This document shows positions 9,159-17,650 of a stretch of 21,482 nt of DNA, one piece after another. Both the position numbers and the translations under genes were made by a program. Numbering within the stretch: position 1 is the stretch's first letter; each line of letters begins with the position of its first letter. Source of the DNA: Jimgerdemannia flammicorona (Eukaryota; Mucoromycota; Endogonomycetes; Endogonales; Endogonaceae); assembly GCA_003990745.1 (NCBI GenBank), contig RBNI01001647.1, positions 1 through 21,482 on the forward strand. The letters run 5' to 3'. The notes beneath the pieces are model-generated. The model had not been told where the DNA came from, made no database searches, and saw nothing but the letters and a program-made list of their open reading frames with translations.

Positions 9159-9165
9159 TATATAT
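9159..9165 (-). promoter_or_regulatory. Outer TATA box upstream of the LTR reading frame (3' LTR)
   Basis: ATATATA on the minus strand, 70 bases before the ATG at 9089. The other LTR has TATATATA at 17439-17432, 71 bases before its ATG. Conserved placement suggests a dedicated promoter for the LTR frame. Confidence 0.4.
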
Positions 9166-9346
9166 GCATTTGTTCTAGATTGGTAAGATCTCGTTTTGTG
9201 TGAATCTTGTGTTCCGTGACTTAGTATTGACTCAGCTTTGTGCACTGTGACTTCTGTTTGACTCAGCTTCATGATCTTGCAGGTGATTTCCAGATTTGTT
9301 CGGGCATCGCGTGTGATTTCTGTGGCTTGGAGGTTGTGCGCTTACA

Positions 9347-9361
9347 ACTCTCCCCTTCTTA
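9347..9361 (-). promoter_or_regulatory. Polypurine tract of element B
   Basis: Minus strand AAGAAGGGGAGAGTT abuts the TGTAAG start of the 3' LTR, the expected position for priming plus-strand DNA. The stretch 9362-9489 between it and the end of pol shows no other feature. Confidence 0.75.
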
Positions 9362-9489
9362 GCTTTCGACGTCCTCATCGGGACCTTCTAATTTTGTTCT
9401 GTCTTGCTGAGTTCTTGATTAGATTCATGATAATTATAGTGTTCGGAGGTAATATGTTATGTACTGATAGGTGCAGGAGTATTCAGAGT

Positions 9490-9792
9490 TCAGTTGTTCA
9501 AGGAATCGTATTTCTGAACTAAGTTGGTAGCATTCTGGAGATTGGTCTTGGGTTCCCATATTGCATCATGGATCGGATAACCTTTCCATTTAATGAGATA
9601 CTTGGGGTGGTTCTTGTGGCCACATTTGTTGAGAATTTGTTCGACTTCATATTCTTCCTGGTCATTAATAATGACAGGTGCAGGTGGTTTTGTAGTTCTG
9701 TTCAGAAATAGTTCATCATCATTATCATTGTATCGCTTGAGACATTGGACATTGAAGACTGGGTGAATCTTAATAGTATCTGGTAGCGCCAA
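9490..9792 (-). pseudogene. C-terminal chromodomain of element B polyprotein
   Basis: The final part of the pol frame reads IHPVFNVQCLKRY (end of the integrase C-terminal region), an acidic linker, then EYEVEQIL, YLIKWKGYP, IWEPKTNL and LVQKY. This is a complete chromodomain with all three aromatic cage positions (Tyr, Trp, Trp) present, of the kind that reads methylated H3K9 and steers chromovirus integration to heterochromatin. No stop interrupts the domain. The frame ends at TGA 9492-9490; as many TGA codons here are mutated CGA, the original end could be slightly further. Confidence 0.9.
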
Positions 9793-10790
9793 TTTGTAGG
9801 AAGTTGGAGAGACTTATGAAATAACTTCAAATGGTCCGATGAACTTGCTGTTCAGCTTTGTAGATGGTCTGTACTTGAGGTTGTCAACTCGGTATCCTCA
9901 GATGTCTAGTAGAACTTTTTCTCCAATATCGAAGGTTTCTTCTCGGCAATGTTGGTTAACATACTGTGATTGTTGTTCTTGAGCTCGTGATAAGTTCTCA
10001 ATTGCGATCTGGCTTAGATTACATATTTGGAGTAAGAATTCTTCAACAGCTTCAACTGTAGAGGGTTCTTCAGTGGTTTGGATGAGTGTCAGAGGAGTGT
10101 TTGGGTTTTGTCCAGTATTGGCGAAGAATGGGGTCATTCCAAGAGAGGCTTGCTTGCTATTGTTATAGGCAAACTCGACTGCAGTGAGGTGTTCATGCCA
10201 ATCATCTTGTCTGTAGGAAACATAGTTTCTTAGCATTTGTTCCAGAGTTCAGTTCATTCTTTCAGTTTGGCCATCAGTTTCAGGGTGAAAGGCTGTGGAT
10301 AGTGCAAGTTTTGTTCCAAGGTGTGCATGGAGGGCTTTCCAAAAATGGCTGGTAAATTTCGGGTCTCGGTCACTAACAATGATCTTGGGGAGACCATGGT
10401 AGCGAAAGATATTGTCAAACAAGAGTATAGCTATGTCTGGTGCTGTTGCAGTGGTGGTGGTTGGTACAAAGTGAGCTTGTTTGCTGAGGTAGTCCACAAA
10501 GACAACAATTGCATCCTTCCCATTCTTGGTTCGGGGTAGTTGTACAATGAAGTTCATAGAGATTTGTTCCCAATTTGCGGATGGTACTGGGATAGGGTGG
10601 AGTAGACCAGGTTTTGCTAGTGTTGAGGACTTGTTCCATTAGCAAGCATCACAGGAAGTGATATAGGTCTTGAGTTGATCTGCCATTCGGGGCCAATAGA
10701 AGTTTCAGGAAATAACTTCATAGCATTTATCAAATCCTAAGTGTCTAGCTGTAGGGGCATCATGACATTCAAATAGGATAGTCCTTCGGA
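9793..10790 (-). pseudogene. Integrase of element B, catalytic residue lost
   Basis: HHCC zinc finger: His in ECHDAPTARHLGF and Cys in TSCDAC. The catalytic core follows: SMNFIVQLPR, AIVVFVDYLSKQAHFVP, HGLPKIIVSDRDPKFTSHFW, then HPETDGQTERMN. Of the DDE triad, the second Asp (10371-10369) and Glu (10263-10261) are present but the first, normally SMDFI, is Asn (AAC at 10554-10552), a G-to-A change that should abolish activity. The GPF motif of the GPY/F module is present near 9860-9830 (KFIGPFEVI). Several stops (such as DAC-stop-WNK, MN-stop-TLE, DI-stop-GYR) also interrupt it, nearly all at expected Arg or Gln codons. Confidence 0.9.
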
Positions 10791-11580
10791 GGTCTTGGTT
10801 GTTTGGAACATACAATCTGTCCTTATAGTAGATAGCATTGTCCTTGAGTTGGTATTGATTGTACCGGGTATGCTTGTCAGCATCATCACTGTTCAGGATT
10901 TCTCGGAGTGCTTGAGCTTCTTTATCATCAGCACATGCTGTGATAATTTGTTCCATGATGGAGTTTGTAACCAGGGTGAGAGTTTGGATAACTTCTTCGA
11001 TGGGTGGTCTGAAGATTGCATTGGCAACAATGTTTTCCTTACCAGGGCAGTACTGGATTTCATAGTCAAAGTTGGTGAGGACTTTCATCCATCTGGCTTG
11101 CTTTCGAGAAAGAGTAGCCTGGGTCTTGATGTTGACTAATGACTTGTGGTCAGTCAATATGGTGAAGTGTGCTCCTTCTAGGTATGGTCACCATTTGATC
11201 AGAGTGTCTACGATGGCTAACATTTCCTTCTCATGAGTTGCATAGTTGATTTCGGCATCATTGAACTTGCAGGAGTGATAGGCCACAGGGTGTCCTTCTT
11301 GTATGAGTACTACTCCAAGAGCTAGGTCAGAGGCATCAGTAGTAACTTCATATGGTAGGGCAGGATTTGCTGCTTGAAGTACTGGAGTAGTTATCAGGGC
11401 ATCTTTCAATGCTTGAAAGGCTATGTCTTGTTTGGGTCCCCAATTTGCAAGATTGTTGAAGTCTTTCTCTTGTTTCATGGTCCAGGGCTGTCCTCCTTTC
11501 TTGTTATGCTTGGTCATTTGAGTAAGGATGGTGGCGATTTTGGCAAAGTTGGCAACAAATTGCCTGTAATAGTTTGCTAA
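10791..11580 (-). pseudogene. RNase H domain of element B
   Basis: In the pol frame: connection region LQSFLGLANYYRQFV, then WGPKQDIAFQALKDAL, YEVTTDASDLALGVVL, HEKEMLAIVDTLIKW and FTILTDHKSLVNI, carrying the RNase H acidic residues (Asp in TDAS, Glu in EKEM, Asp in TDHKS). It would remove RNA from the RNA-DNA hybrid. TGA interrupts it after LIKW, where the family has Arg. The tail includes the usual ARWMKVLTNFDYEIQYCPGK followed by N-VAN, the tether end of gypsy RNase H. Confidence 0.9.
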
Positions 11581-12420
11581 TCCCAGGAATGACTGGAGGT
11601 CTTTCAGCTTCTTGGCTCAGGGCCAATCCTTGATTGTGGAGATTTTGCTGGGGTCCACTTTGATTCCATTGGGTGTGACAATATGTCCAAGGAATTGGAT
11701 TTCTTTCAGGAGAAATTCACACTTACTGAGTTTTGCAAAGAGTCTGTTTTCTCGGAGTTTCAGTAGTACTAGTTCAAGGTGTCCAAGGTGTTCCTCCAGG
11801 GTTTTGCTGAAGACTAGGATGTCATCAATGTAGATAACAACAAATTTGTCCAGGTATGGATACAGAATGGTATTCATCAGTGTCTAGAAGGTTGCAGGAG
11901 CATTAGTTAAGCCAAAGGACATAATCAGGAATTCAAAATATCCATAGCGGGTTTGGAAGGCTGTCTTGTAGATGTCTTCTTCTTTTATAGCAATTTGCCA
12001 GTAACCATTTCATAGATCAAAAGAGCTCATGAATTGTGGGTTGGTAAGTCTATCGAATATTTCATCGATTCTGGGTAGTGGGCAACAGTTCTTGATGGTC
12101 TGTTCATTGAGGTCATGGTAATCTATGCACATTTACAGGTCTCCTCCTTTCTTGACAACAAAGAGGACTGGTGCACCATAAGGTGATACACTGGGTCTGA
12201 TGAATCCTTGTTCCAGGAGTTCATCAATTTCTTTCTTGAGTGCATTGATTTCTCTCAGAGACATGTGGTAGATTGACTTGAAGGCTGGTTTGGCATCTGG
12301 AATAGTCTTGATGGCATGGTCCACTGCTCGTTTGGGAGGTAGGCCTTTTGGGAGTTTCTTTGGGAATATGTCTTAGAATTTCAGGAGTAGCAGCCTGACA
12401 TGGCTGTCAACTTTGGAAAA
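11581..12420 (-). pseudogene. Reverse transcriptase of element B
   Basis: Landmarks in order: MSLREINALKKEIDELLEQG, SPYGAPVLFVVKK, MCIDYHDLNEQTIKNCCPLP, [28 protein letters not shown] and [12 protein letters not shown] with both catalytic Asp codons intact (11832-11821), then [20 protein letters not shown]. Stops fall at Arg or Gln positions (FDL-TGA-NGYW, ATF-TAG-TLM). No frameshift is present. Confidence 0.93.
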
Positions 12421-12639
12421 GTCTTCTTCAGAGTTCTCAGGTTCTCCTTTGGATGGATGGATGGAAATAGCAAAGAGAGGACATTTCTTGGCTAGTTTCT
12501 TGAGTTGTAGCTTATTGATGTGGGTGATCTTTGGTCCAGGGTCACTAGAGTTGAGTGGGTCCTTTTCACCTTGCAGTTTGAAGTTGTGGCATCCTTTCTT
12601 GATGGTTAGAGAATAGTGTACCCAATCAATCATAGGGTT

Positions 12640-13125
12640 CTCTTGTTTTAACCATGGAGTTCCAAGGATGATTTCGTTGTCAGGGAGTGGTACAATTTGA
12701 AGGGTAACATGTACTCGATAGTTACCAATTCAGAAGGGTAGGTTGCGGACTTCCTTGCTAATAACATGTGAGGTTCCATTAGCTGTGGCAACTGCTTGAG
12801 TTTGTTGTACTGGAGAGGTGAAGACCTTGAGTCTGTTGGCTGTTTCTTCATTGATAAAGTTGCCTGAGGCACCACTCTCTATCATAATCTTGACAGGTGC
12901 TTGATTGACAAAAGCCTTAAGTGTAAGTAGTTTGTCTGATCCAATGGTGGTGATTTCGGTTGTAGGAGCTTTCCTTCTGTTGGTTCTTCTTTGAGCCAGT
13001 TCATTGATACAAGAGAAGCAATCATCAATCATTCGGGAAGAGTACATTCCAATGCCATGGGGGCATCGGCCACTTGGTACATATCTATCTTTAATTTTCT
13101 TGTAGAATTGTTCTTCTTTGTTCAT
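12640..13125 (-). pseudogene. Aspartic protease of element B, active-site Asp replaced by Glu
   Basis: In the polyprotein frame: LLTLKAFVNQAPVKIMIESG then ASGNFINEETA, with Glu (GAG at 12879-12877) where retropepsins have the catalytic Asp of DSG. TANGTSHVI and, near the end, DNEIILGTPWLKQENPMIDW complete the fold pattern. One TGA lies in the middle (LPF-stop-IGNY). The Asp-to-Glu change is a transversion, unlike the transition damage elsewhere. Between this and RT (12640-12400) is a Lys-rich spacer without a recognised domain. Confidence 0.85.
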
Positions 13126-13139
13126 GGTAGATTGGACTA

Positions 13140-13521
13140 GGACCTTGTTTGATGAGCCAAATCCTTTGGATCCTCGGATAGTGGGTAGTAGTTCAGGGAC
13201 TTCCTTGACTGTCAGGGTTGACTCGATTTTTTCGAATAGGATCTGGGCAATACAGAAGCCTGTAGGGATCTTGAAGGGTATTCAACTGTGGTTTCAGATA
13301 AGGACAATAATTTCACCTGAATAATCTCCATCAATGACTCCTCCTTCTACTGAGAGTCCTTTTAGTGCTAGACTGCTGCGACAGCATATTCTTCTAACAT
13401 ATCCTTCAGGAATTTGGATACTGATTCCTGTATAGACTTGCTTGACTTCTTGGTTAGAGACTGTAGCTTCTTTGGCTGCATACAGGTCATATCCAGCTGC
13501 TTTTTGACTTCCTTTGGTTGG
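13140..13521 (-). pseudogene. dUTPase domain of element B polyprotein
   Basis: All five trimeric dUTPase motifs are present in order: AAGYDLYA (13500-13477), RSSLALKG, GVIDGDYSGEI, GFCIAQILF and RGSKGFGSSN (13176-13147). Motif 3 keeps the Asp that activates the water and motif 5 the Gly/Ser-rich loop over the base. The domain lies between the Gag zinc knuckle and the protease in the same frame. Two TGA codons between motifs 3 and 4 break it. It would hydrolyse dUTP to dUMP, limiting uracil in element cDNA. It is better preserved than the equivalent in element A. Confidence 0.92.
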
Positions 13522-13599
13522 GGCTTTGGCAGTTTGTCTTAACTTGACAAAGTCTAGGGTTCTGGTGGTCAGGTTGTTGAGGTGGTGCAGAGTGATAAC

Positions 13600-15582
13600 A
13601 GTTGCTCGTGTTGCTGTTTGGGGTTTTCAGTTAGGGCAGGCACTGGCCATGTGTCCTGTCTTTCAGCAATAGAAGCATGCTCCACTTCTTCTAAGTTCAT
13701 TTCTTTCACCTTCAGTGAGTTTCTTGAAGGTGCTCGGCTGGGTGGGTTCATGATTTCTGGGTGTCCATGAAGTAGATGTTGAGGGAGCTCGAGATGCTTC
13801 ATGCTTGGGTTCTTCTTTCTTGGTCCAAGTCTTTTCCTTGTTGTTGAATTGTCTTCGGGACAGAATTGGTCCAGCTGTTAAGATTCACTTGACCATTGTC
13901 TTGATTCTTGCTAGGTACCATTGTTGATGGTCACACCCAACTAGGCATCCTTGTTCTCAGATTTTTCTAGTAAGCCATTCAGGCAGGGCATCAAATAGAT
14001 GGTCTGCTCTGGTACCATTTCATGCTTCATCATTGGCTATATATCCTAGGCCAACAGTGTTCAGGAGTGACTTGAGTTTTGTACAGAAGGTTTTGAATTC
14101 CTCCTTACCATGTATATTGAATTTGAGATTATGGAGTTTTACTCGGGATTCAGCAATCATGGTTTCACTGCGATATTGAGCAATCATGAGTTGCTTAAGT
14201 CTAGGAGCTGCAGGATGGGCTCTATATCCTGGAGCATTGTTTGCTGCATTCTGAGCAACTACTGCAGGTCAGGTGTCCCATGTGAGGGGCTTTTCAGGAA
14301 GGGTTCACCACCATTCTTCGGCAGGTCATCGGAAGAATGTAATAACTTATCAGACATAGGCTGTAGTGATAGCAAAGAGTTGTTCCAGAGTGTGGTCTTG
14401 ATTATTTGTCAGAATGTGGTCAGTGACTCATTCGTTGGTCCATTGGTTGGCTTCGAAGTTGGTGTCAACTACACTAATGAAGCTTTGGACTTCTTGTGCA
14501 GTACCATTGAAGGTAGGTAGGCTCATATTTTTTGTAGGTCGGGTCTGTTCAGCTAAGGCAGTAATGGTTGCTACCATTATGGCTATCTGAGCTGTGAGGT
14601 ATAGAATCTGTTAGTTTGTCATATTGTTTACTAGAGGCAGTTGGACTATTGGTAGTGGTGTTACTGGTACTACTTGAGGTACTGGTGCAGAGTGCGATGG
14701 GGTTCTTTGGGTCTGTGTAAGTTGCTGGAGTAGTAGTTGTGGGTCTGGAGTAAGGGCTTGATAGATAGTTGTCTGTTGCTGTATAGGTGTGTTCTGTCCT
14801 GATGGAGGTTCATCTTCTTTGGCAGTGTATCCGGGATCGAATTCGCTGAGATACTTCTCCTCCTCTTCAGTTTGGTCCCCATGTACTTGGGTTTGCTCGG
14901 CATCAAAGTAGACAGAATCAGTTGTATATCTGATTTCGGATGGACTTAATTCAAAGTCAAGTTCTGGTTTGGTATTGGTTTCGGATTCAGGTAGGGCTGT
15001 AGCAGAGCCTGCTTCAGGTTCAGGATCGGGTAGTTGATGAAGGGTTTCTCTTGCTTCTTCCTTAAGAATATGGCGGGCCTTGCTGTTCTGGAATCAGTAG
15101 TATAATGCGATCTTGGTCCTGGTACGGTGAAAGTCGTTAGAGTTGAGCCACTTAGCTACAGAGGCTTGGGCTTCGTGAGGAACTAAGGCTAGAAAGACTG
15201 CTGCTGGTTGTCCTAGGTCGCTCGGATTTGTGGAGCTGACAAAACTCTTGTTGAGAAGAGTAAAGAAGGCTTCTATAAGACCTTCTTCATCTTGACTTGT
15301 TGGGTGTAGGGCAAGGAGTTCAGAGAATAGGATTTCGCCTATTTGCTGGTTTAATCAGAGTACTTCTTTCTTTGAATGAAGTTTGTCCCACTTGTTGCAG
15401 GTGTGGAGGTCAAATTGTCCTTGTGCATCAGGTTCAATTCGCTCCAGATTGTCAGATAGTTCAGACTAAATTCCAGTTCAGAGGTTGGGCTTTATACCAA
15501 CTTGTAGGAATTCGCAGAAGGGTTTGTAGCGGAGTGAGGAAGCGTCTTGAAGCAGAATTGGATTGTAACCACTGCTACCAAG
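13600..15582 (-). pseudogene. gag: Gag of element B with long N-terminal extension
   Basis: The Gag core begins near MSLPTFNGTAQEVQSFI (Met at 14526) and continues through EWLTRKI to the CCHC zinc knuckle CFYC-stop-KTGHMASAC (13677-13636), whose stop is TGA in a usual Arg position. Upstream, the same frame is mostly open for a further ~350 codons back to the primer site. That part has a globular-looking segment (GEILFSELLALHPTSQDEEG, ALVPHEAQASVAKWL) and an acidic Pro/Gln-rich linker (EEEEKYLSEFDPGY). No in-frame ATG is seen near its beginning, so the true start is unknown: a mutated ATG, a start at 14526, or splicing from a leader. About 16 stops, mostly TGA, and no frameshift. Confidence 0.82.
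15566..15582 (-). promoter_or_regulatory. Primer binding site of element B
   Basis: Minus strand CTTGGTAGCAGTGGTTA starts one base inside the 5' LTR end, and is nearly identical to the site in element A. TGG would pair with a tRNA CCA end. The primer tRNA is not identified. Confidence 0.7.
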
Positions 15583-15941
15583 TTGTAAGAGGGTTGCTTT
15601 TTAGTGTAACCATTACGTAGTTCTGGAAGGATTTTCTGGAAGTTCTGGATATTCTAGAAGACTGTTTTCTTATGGTCAAGATCAATTTCGTATGGAGTAC
15701 ATCCTCTACGCTTATTGATTTCAAGATCAGGTTGATGTCTCAACCAAAGTCCTTTTTCGGACTAGTTCTGGATGTTCAGGATTTTCTGTATTTCAGGAAG
15801 TTCAGGAAACTAAGACCAGCTTAGTTGAATTGGTATATCGCTGCAGACAATACCCAATTAGGTAATTTCGTGATGGTGTTAGGAGTAGGACCTAACAGGG
15901 AGCGGATTTACTTAAGAGTGGTTTGTGGGTTATTAAATAGA

Positions 15942-15947
15942 TTTATT
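15942..15947 (-). promoter_or_regulatory. AATAAA in the 5' LTR
   Basis: The counterpart of 7677-7672. In the 5' LTR it would have to be bypassed by genomic transcripts. Confidence 0.4.
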
Positions 15948-16062
15948 CGCTATTTATAATATTGCTATACTAGGAGTAGTTTGTGTGGGGGATATTGGGG
16001 AAGTGCTCAGGAGTTGTGTTTGGATTGTTTAGGTCTGAGATTCTGAGGTCTGGGGGAGGGGG

Positions 16063-16070
16063 TATTTATA
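16063..16070 (-). promoter_or_regulatory. Inner TATA box of the 5' LTR (probable genomic RNA promoter)
   Basis: TATAAATA on the minus strand, 116 bases before AATAAA and about 480 bases before the primer site. Confidence 0.5.
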
Positions 16071-16259
16071 CTATTGAGGGGCTATCTGGACTATGCTAAA
16101 TATGGATGTAGCACTAAGTGCCTTGCTGAGTCGGAATGCAGTCACATAGTACAATAGTGATCTGACATGTCAACAGATCATCTGACTGCTAAGTCAGTTT
16201 ACAGTCACATCGTATAAGACTAATCTAACTATACTATGACTGCTAGGCTATTTAAAGAT

Positions 16260-17361
16260 TTAGGCACTGTCTGGATAGTCTTCGATAACATCGCCATTGA
16301 TGACATTATCTCTGATGAAGTAGTTGTCTAGGAAGAGTGGTTCACCGATTACTTCTCCTTGTTAGCTGAGGTAATATGTAATACATTGGAACTTCATCTC
16401 TATCCCACAGGATAGCATCATCTGTCTCGTATACTGAGTAAGGTGTTGGTGGGCGAAGGAGGGGTGCATTGTCTTCGCTTTCATCAGATTCGCTGTCTGC
16501 ATACCTTCTATAGGTTACAGCACTATGAGTCGCGGGGTTGTAGTAAGCTGGCAGCTGTGGTTCATATTGCTTGTACTCAGGTGGTAGAGTTGTTGGTTCG
16601 ATCTCGAGGGTTGTCTGAAGATACAGATTGTGTTCTCCAGTCTCTTTATTGTAGTTGAAGTAATTGGGGGTAAATGCAGGTTGGTATTCGTGCTGGTGAT
16701 CATTGTCCCAATAAGTCTCATATGTGGTTATGAACTGTTGTAAGTTCATTGGCAAGGTTGGCAGTATGATCAGAGTTGGTAGAGATCCTTGGCTTGAGGT
16801 CATGTCGGCGTCAGAGGGATCATTGTCTTCTGCTTCATCTTCGTCGAAGTTGATTATATCATAGACATCCTTCATGGTGTATCCAACTTGGGGCATTTGC
16901 AGGATGTGGTCGTCAGGGTGCGGGAAGGTTCTGTCAGTGGTCTGAACATATTCGAGATACTTGTGGTTGAGTTCTTATATCATGTCATCGATTTGGCCAT
17001 AGGACAGGGTAGCAACCATTTTGCTGGTAGTAACTCGGAGGTGAGGAATAAAGGTGCTGTACTCATAGAAGAGTTCTTGGTGTTTGCGGGTGATGAGCTT
17101 CTGATGTTGAGACATCTGGGTAATGTCTGTATCATGGTAGTGTTTGACCATGTCTTCCAGGAGGCAGCCGATCTGGTAGTAGCTTGAGATTTGTCCGATC
17201 CAGTTGGCCTTGTTAAGTATGTTCAGAGCATTCCATCGGACTTCTCTGAAGTAGAGGAGTGCGAGGCTATGGATATTCATGAGGGGCAGAGGGGGTGTGG
17301 CTCGGTTGACAATGGCATTGCAAATGTTAGTGCGGATGCAGTTGTAGATCTCGGTGGTCAT
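16260..17361 (-). pseudogene. LTR-encoded reading frame, unknown PPxY protein (5' LTR copy)
   Basis: Aligned to the 3' LTR frame over its whole length: ATG 17361, 128 codons to TAA (16977-16975, CAA in the other copy), open again through 16896-16370, then a ~4-base insertion near 16377 shifts the frame before the shared C-terminus, whose aligned stop is at 16262-16260. PPEY is kept; the second PPxY is now LPAY. The TGA of the 3' copy is CGA here, so the two copies carry different lesions and both derive from an open frame. Function unknown. Confidence 0.7.
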
Positions 17362-17431
17362 GTTTGTGTGTTTTGGAAGTTGTGGTTGTTATTTATTTTG
17401 GTTCTCTGTTTTGATGTGTCTTGGGGCTCAG

Positions 17432-17439
17432 TATATATA
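17432..17439 (-). promoter_or_regulatory. Outer TATA box of the 5' LTR
   Basis: TATATATA on the minus strand, 71 bases before the ATG of the LTR frame at 17361; equivalent to 9165-9159. Confidence 0.4.
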
Positions 17440-17650
17440 CATCTGTTCTTGATTGGTAAGATTCCGTTTGTGTGAATCTTGTGTTCCATGACTTTGTCTT
17501 GACTCAGCTTTATGCACTGTGACTTCTGTTTGACTCAGCTTCATGATCGCACAGGTGATCTCCAGTTTTGTTCAGAGGTCGCATGTGATTTCAGTGGCTT
17601 GTTAAGAGGGTGACATGTAATTTCAGTAGCTTGGAGGTTGTGCGCTTACA

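Larger units (their letters stand above)
7314..9346 (-). repeat. 3' LTR of element B (2,033 bp)
   Basis: A direct repeat with 15584-17650, bounded by the 6-base inverted ends TGTAAG/CTTACA and preceded on the minus strand by a polypurine tract. In the first ~165 aligned bases from the 7314 side I count 8 differences, 7 of them transitions. It holds a long sense-strand reading frame (9089-7992), two TATA-like boxes, an AATAAA and a 63-base tandem repeat. About 2 kb is very long for a fungal gypsy LTR; a few hundred bases is usual. Confidence 0.95.
7314..17650 (-). mobile_element. Ty3/gypsy chromovirus B, full-length, ~10.3 kb, degenerate
   Basis: Both LTRs begin TGTAAG and end CTTACA. Reading on the minus strand: 5' LTR 17650-15584, primer site, Gag, dUTPase, protease, RT, RNase H, integrase, chromodomain, polypurine tract and 3' LTR 9346-7314. 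All coding domains are in one frame of about 2,030 codons with about 30 stops and no indel. No 5-base target duplication is seen: CCAAC precedes position 7314 and GTAAT follows 17650. The C-terminal chromodomain puts it among the chromoviruses. Length is at the upper end for the group because of the very long LTRs and an extended Gag. Confidence 0.92.
15584..17650 (-). repeat. 5' LTR of element B (2,067 bp)
   Basis: The direct repeat partner of 7314-9346, with the same TGTAAG/CTTACA ends. It differs by scattered transitions, a ~4-base insertion near 16377 and a 32-base duplication in U3 (17583-17601 repeated at 17615-17633). The right flank is LINE sequence, not element A. Confidence 0.95.

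Noticed and set aside
9490..15582. TGA might be a sense codon, since most stops in gag-pol B are TGA at conserved Arg positions.
   Set aside because: TAA and TAG stops occur too, at Gln positions, and D-to-N and G-to-A changes accompany them. CGA-to-TGA deamination explains all of it without a new code.
15566..15590. A tRNA gene next to the LTR.
   Set aside because: The tRNA-like bases are only the primer binding site; no cloverleaf can be drawn.
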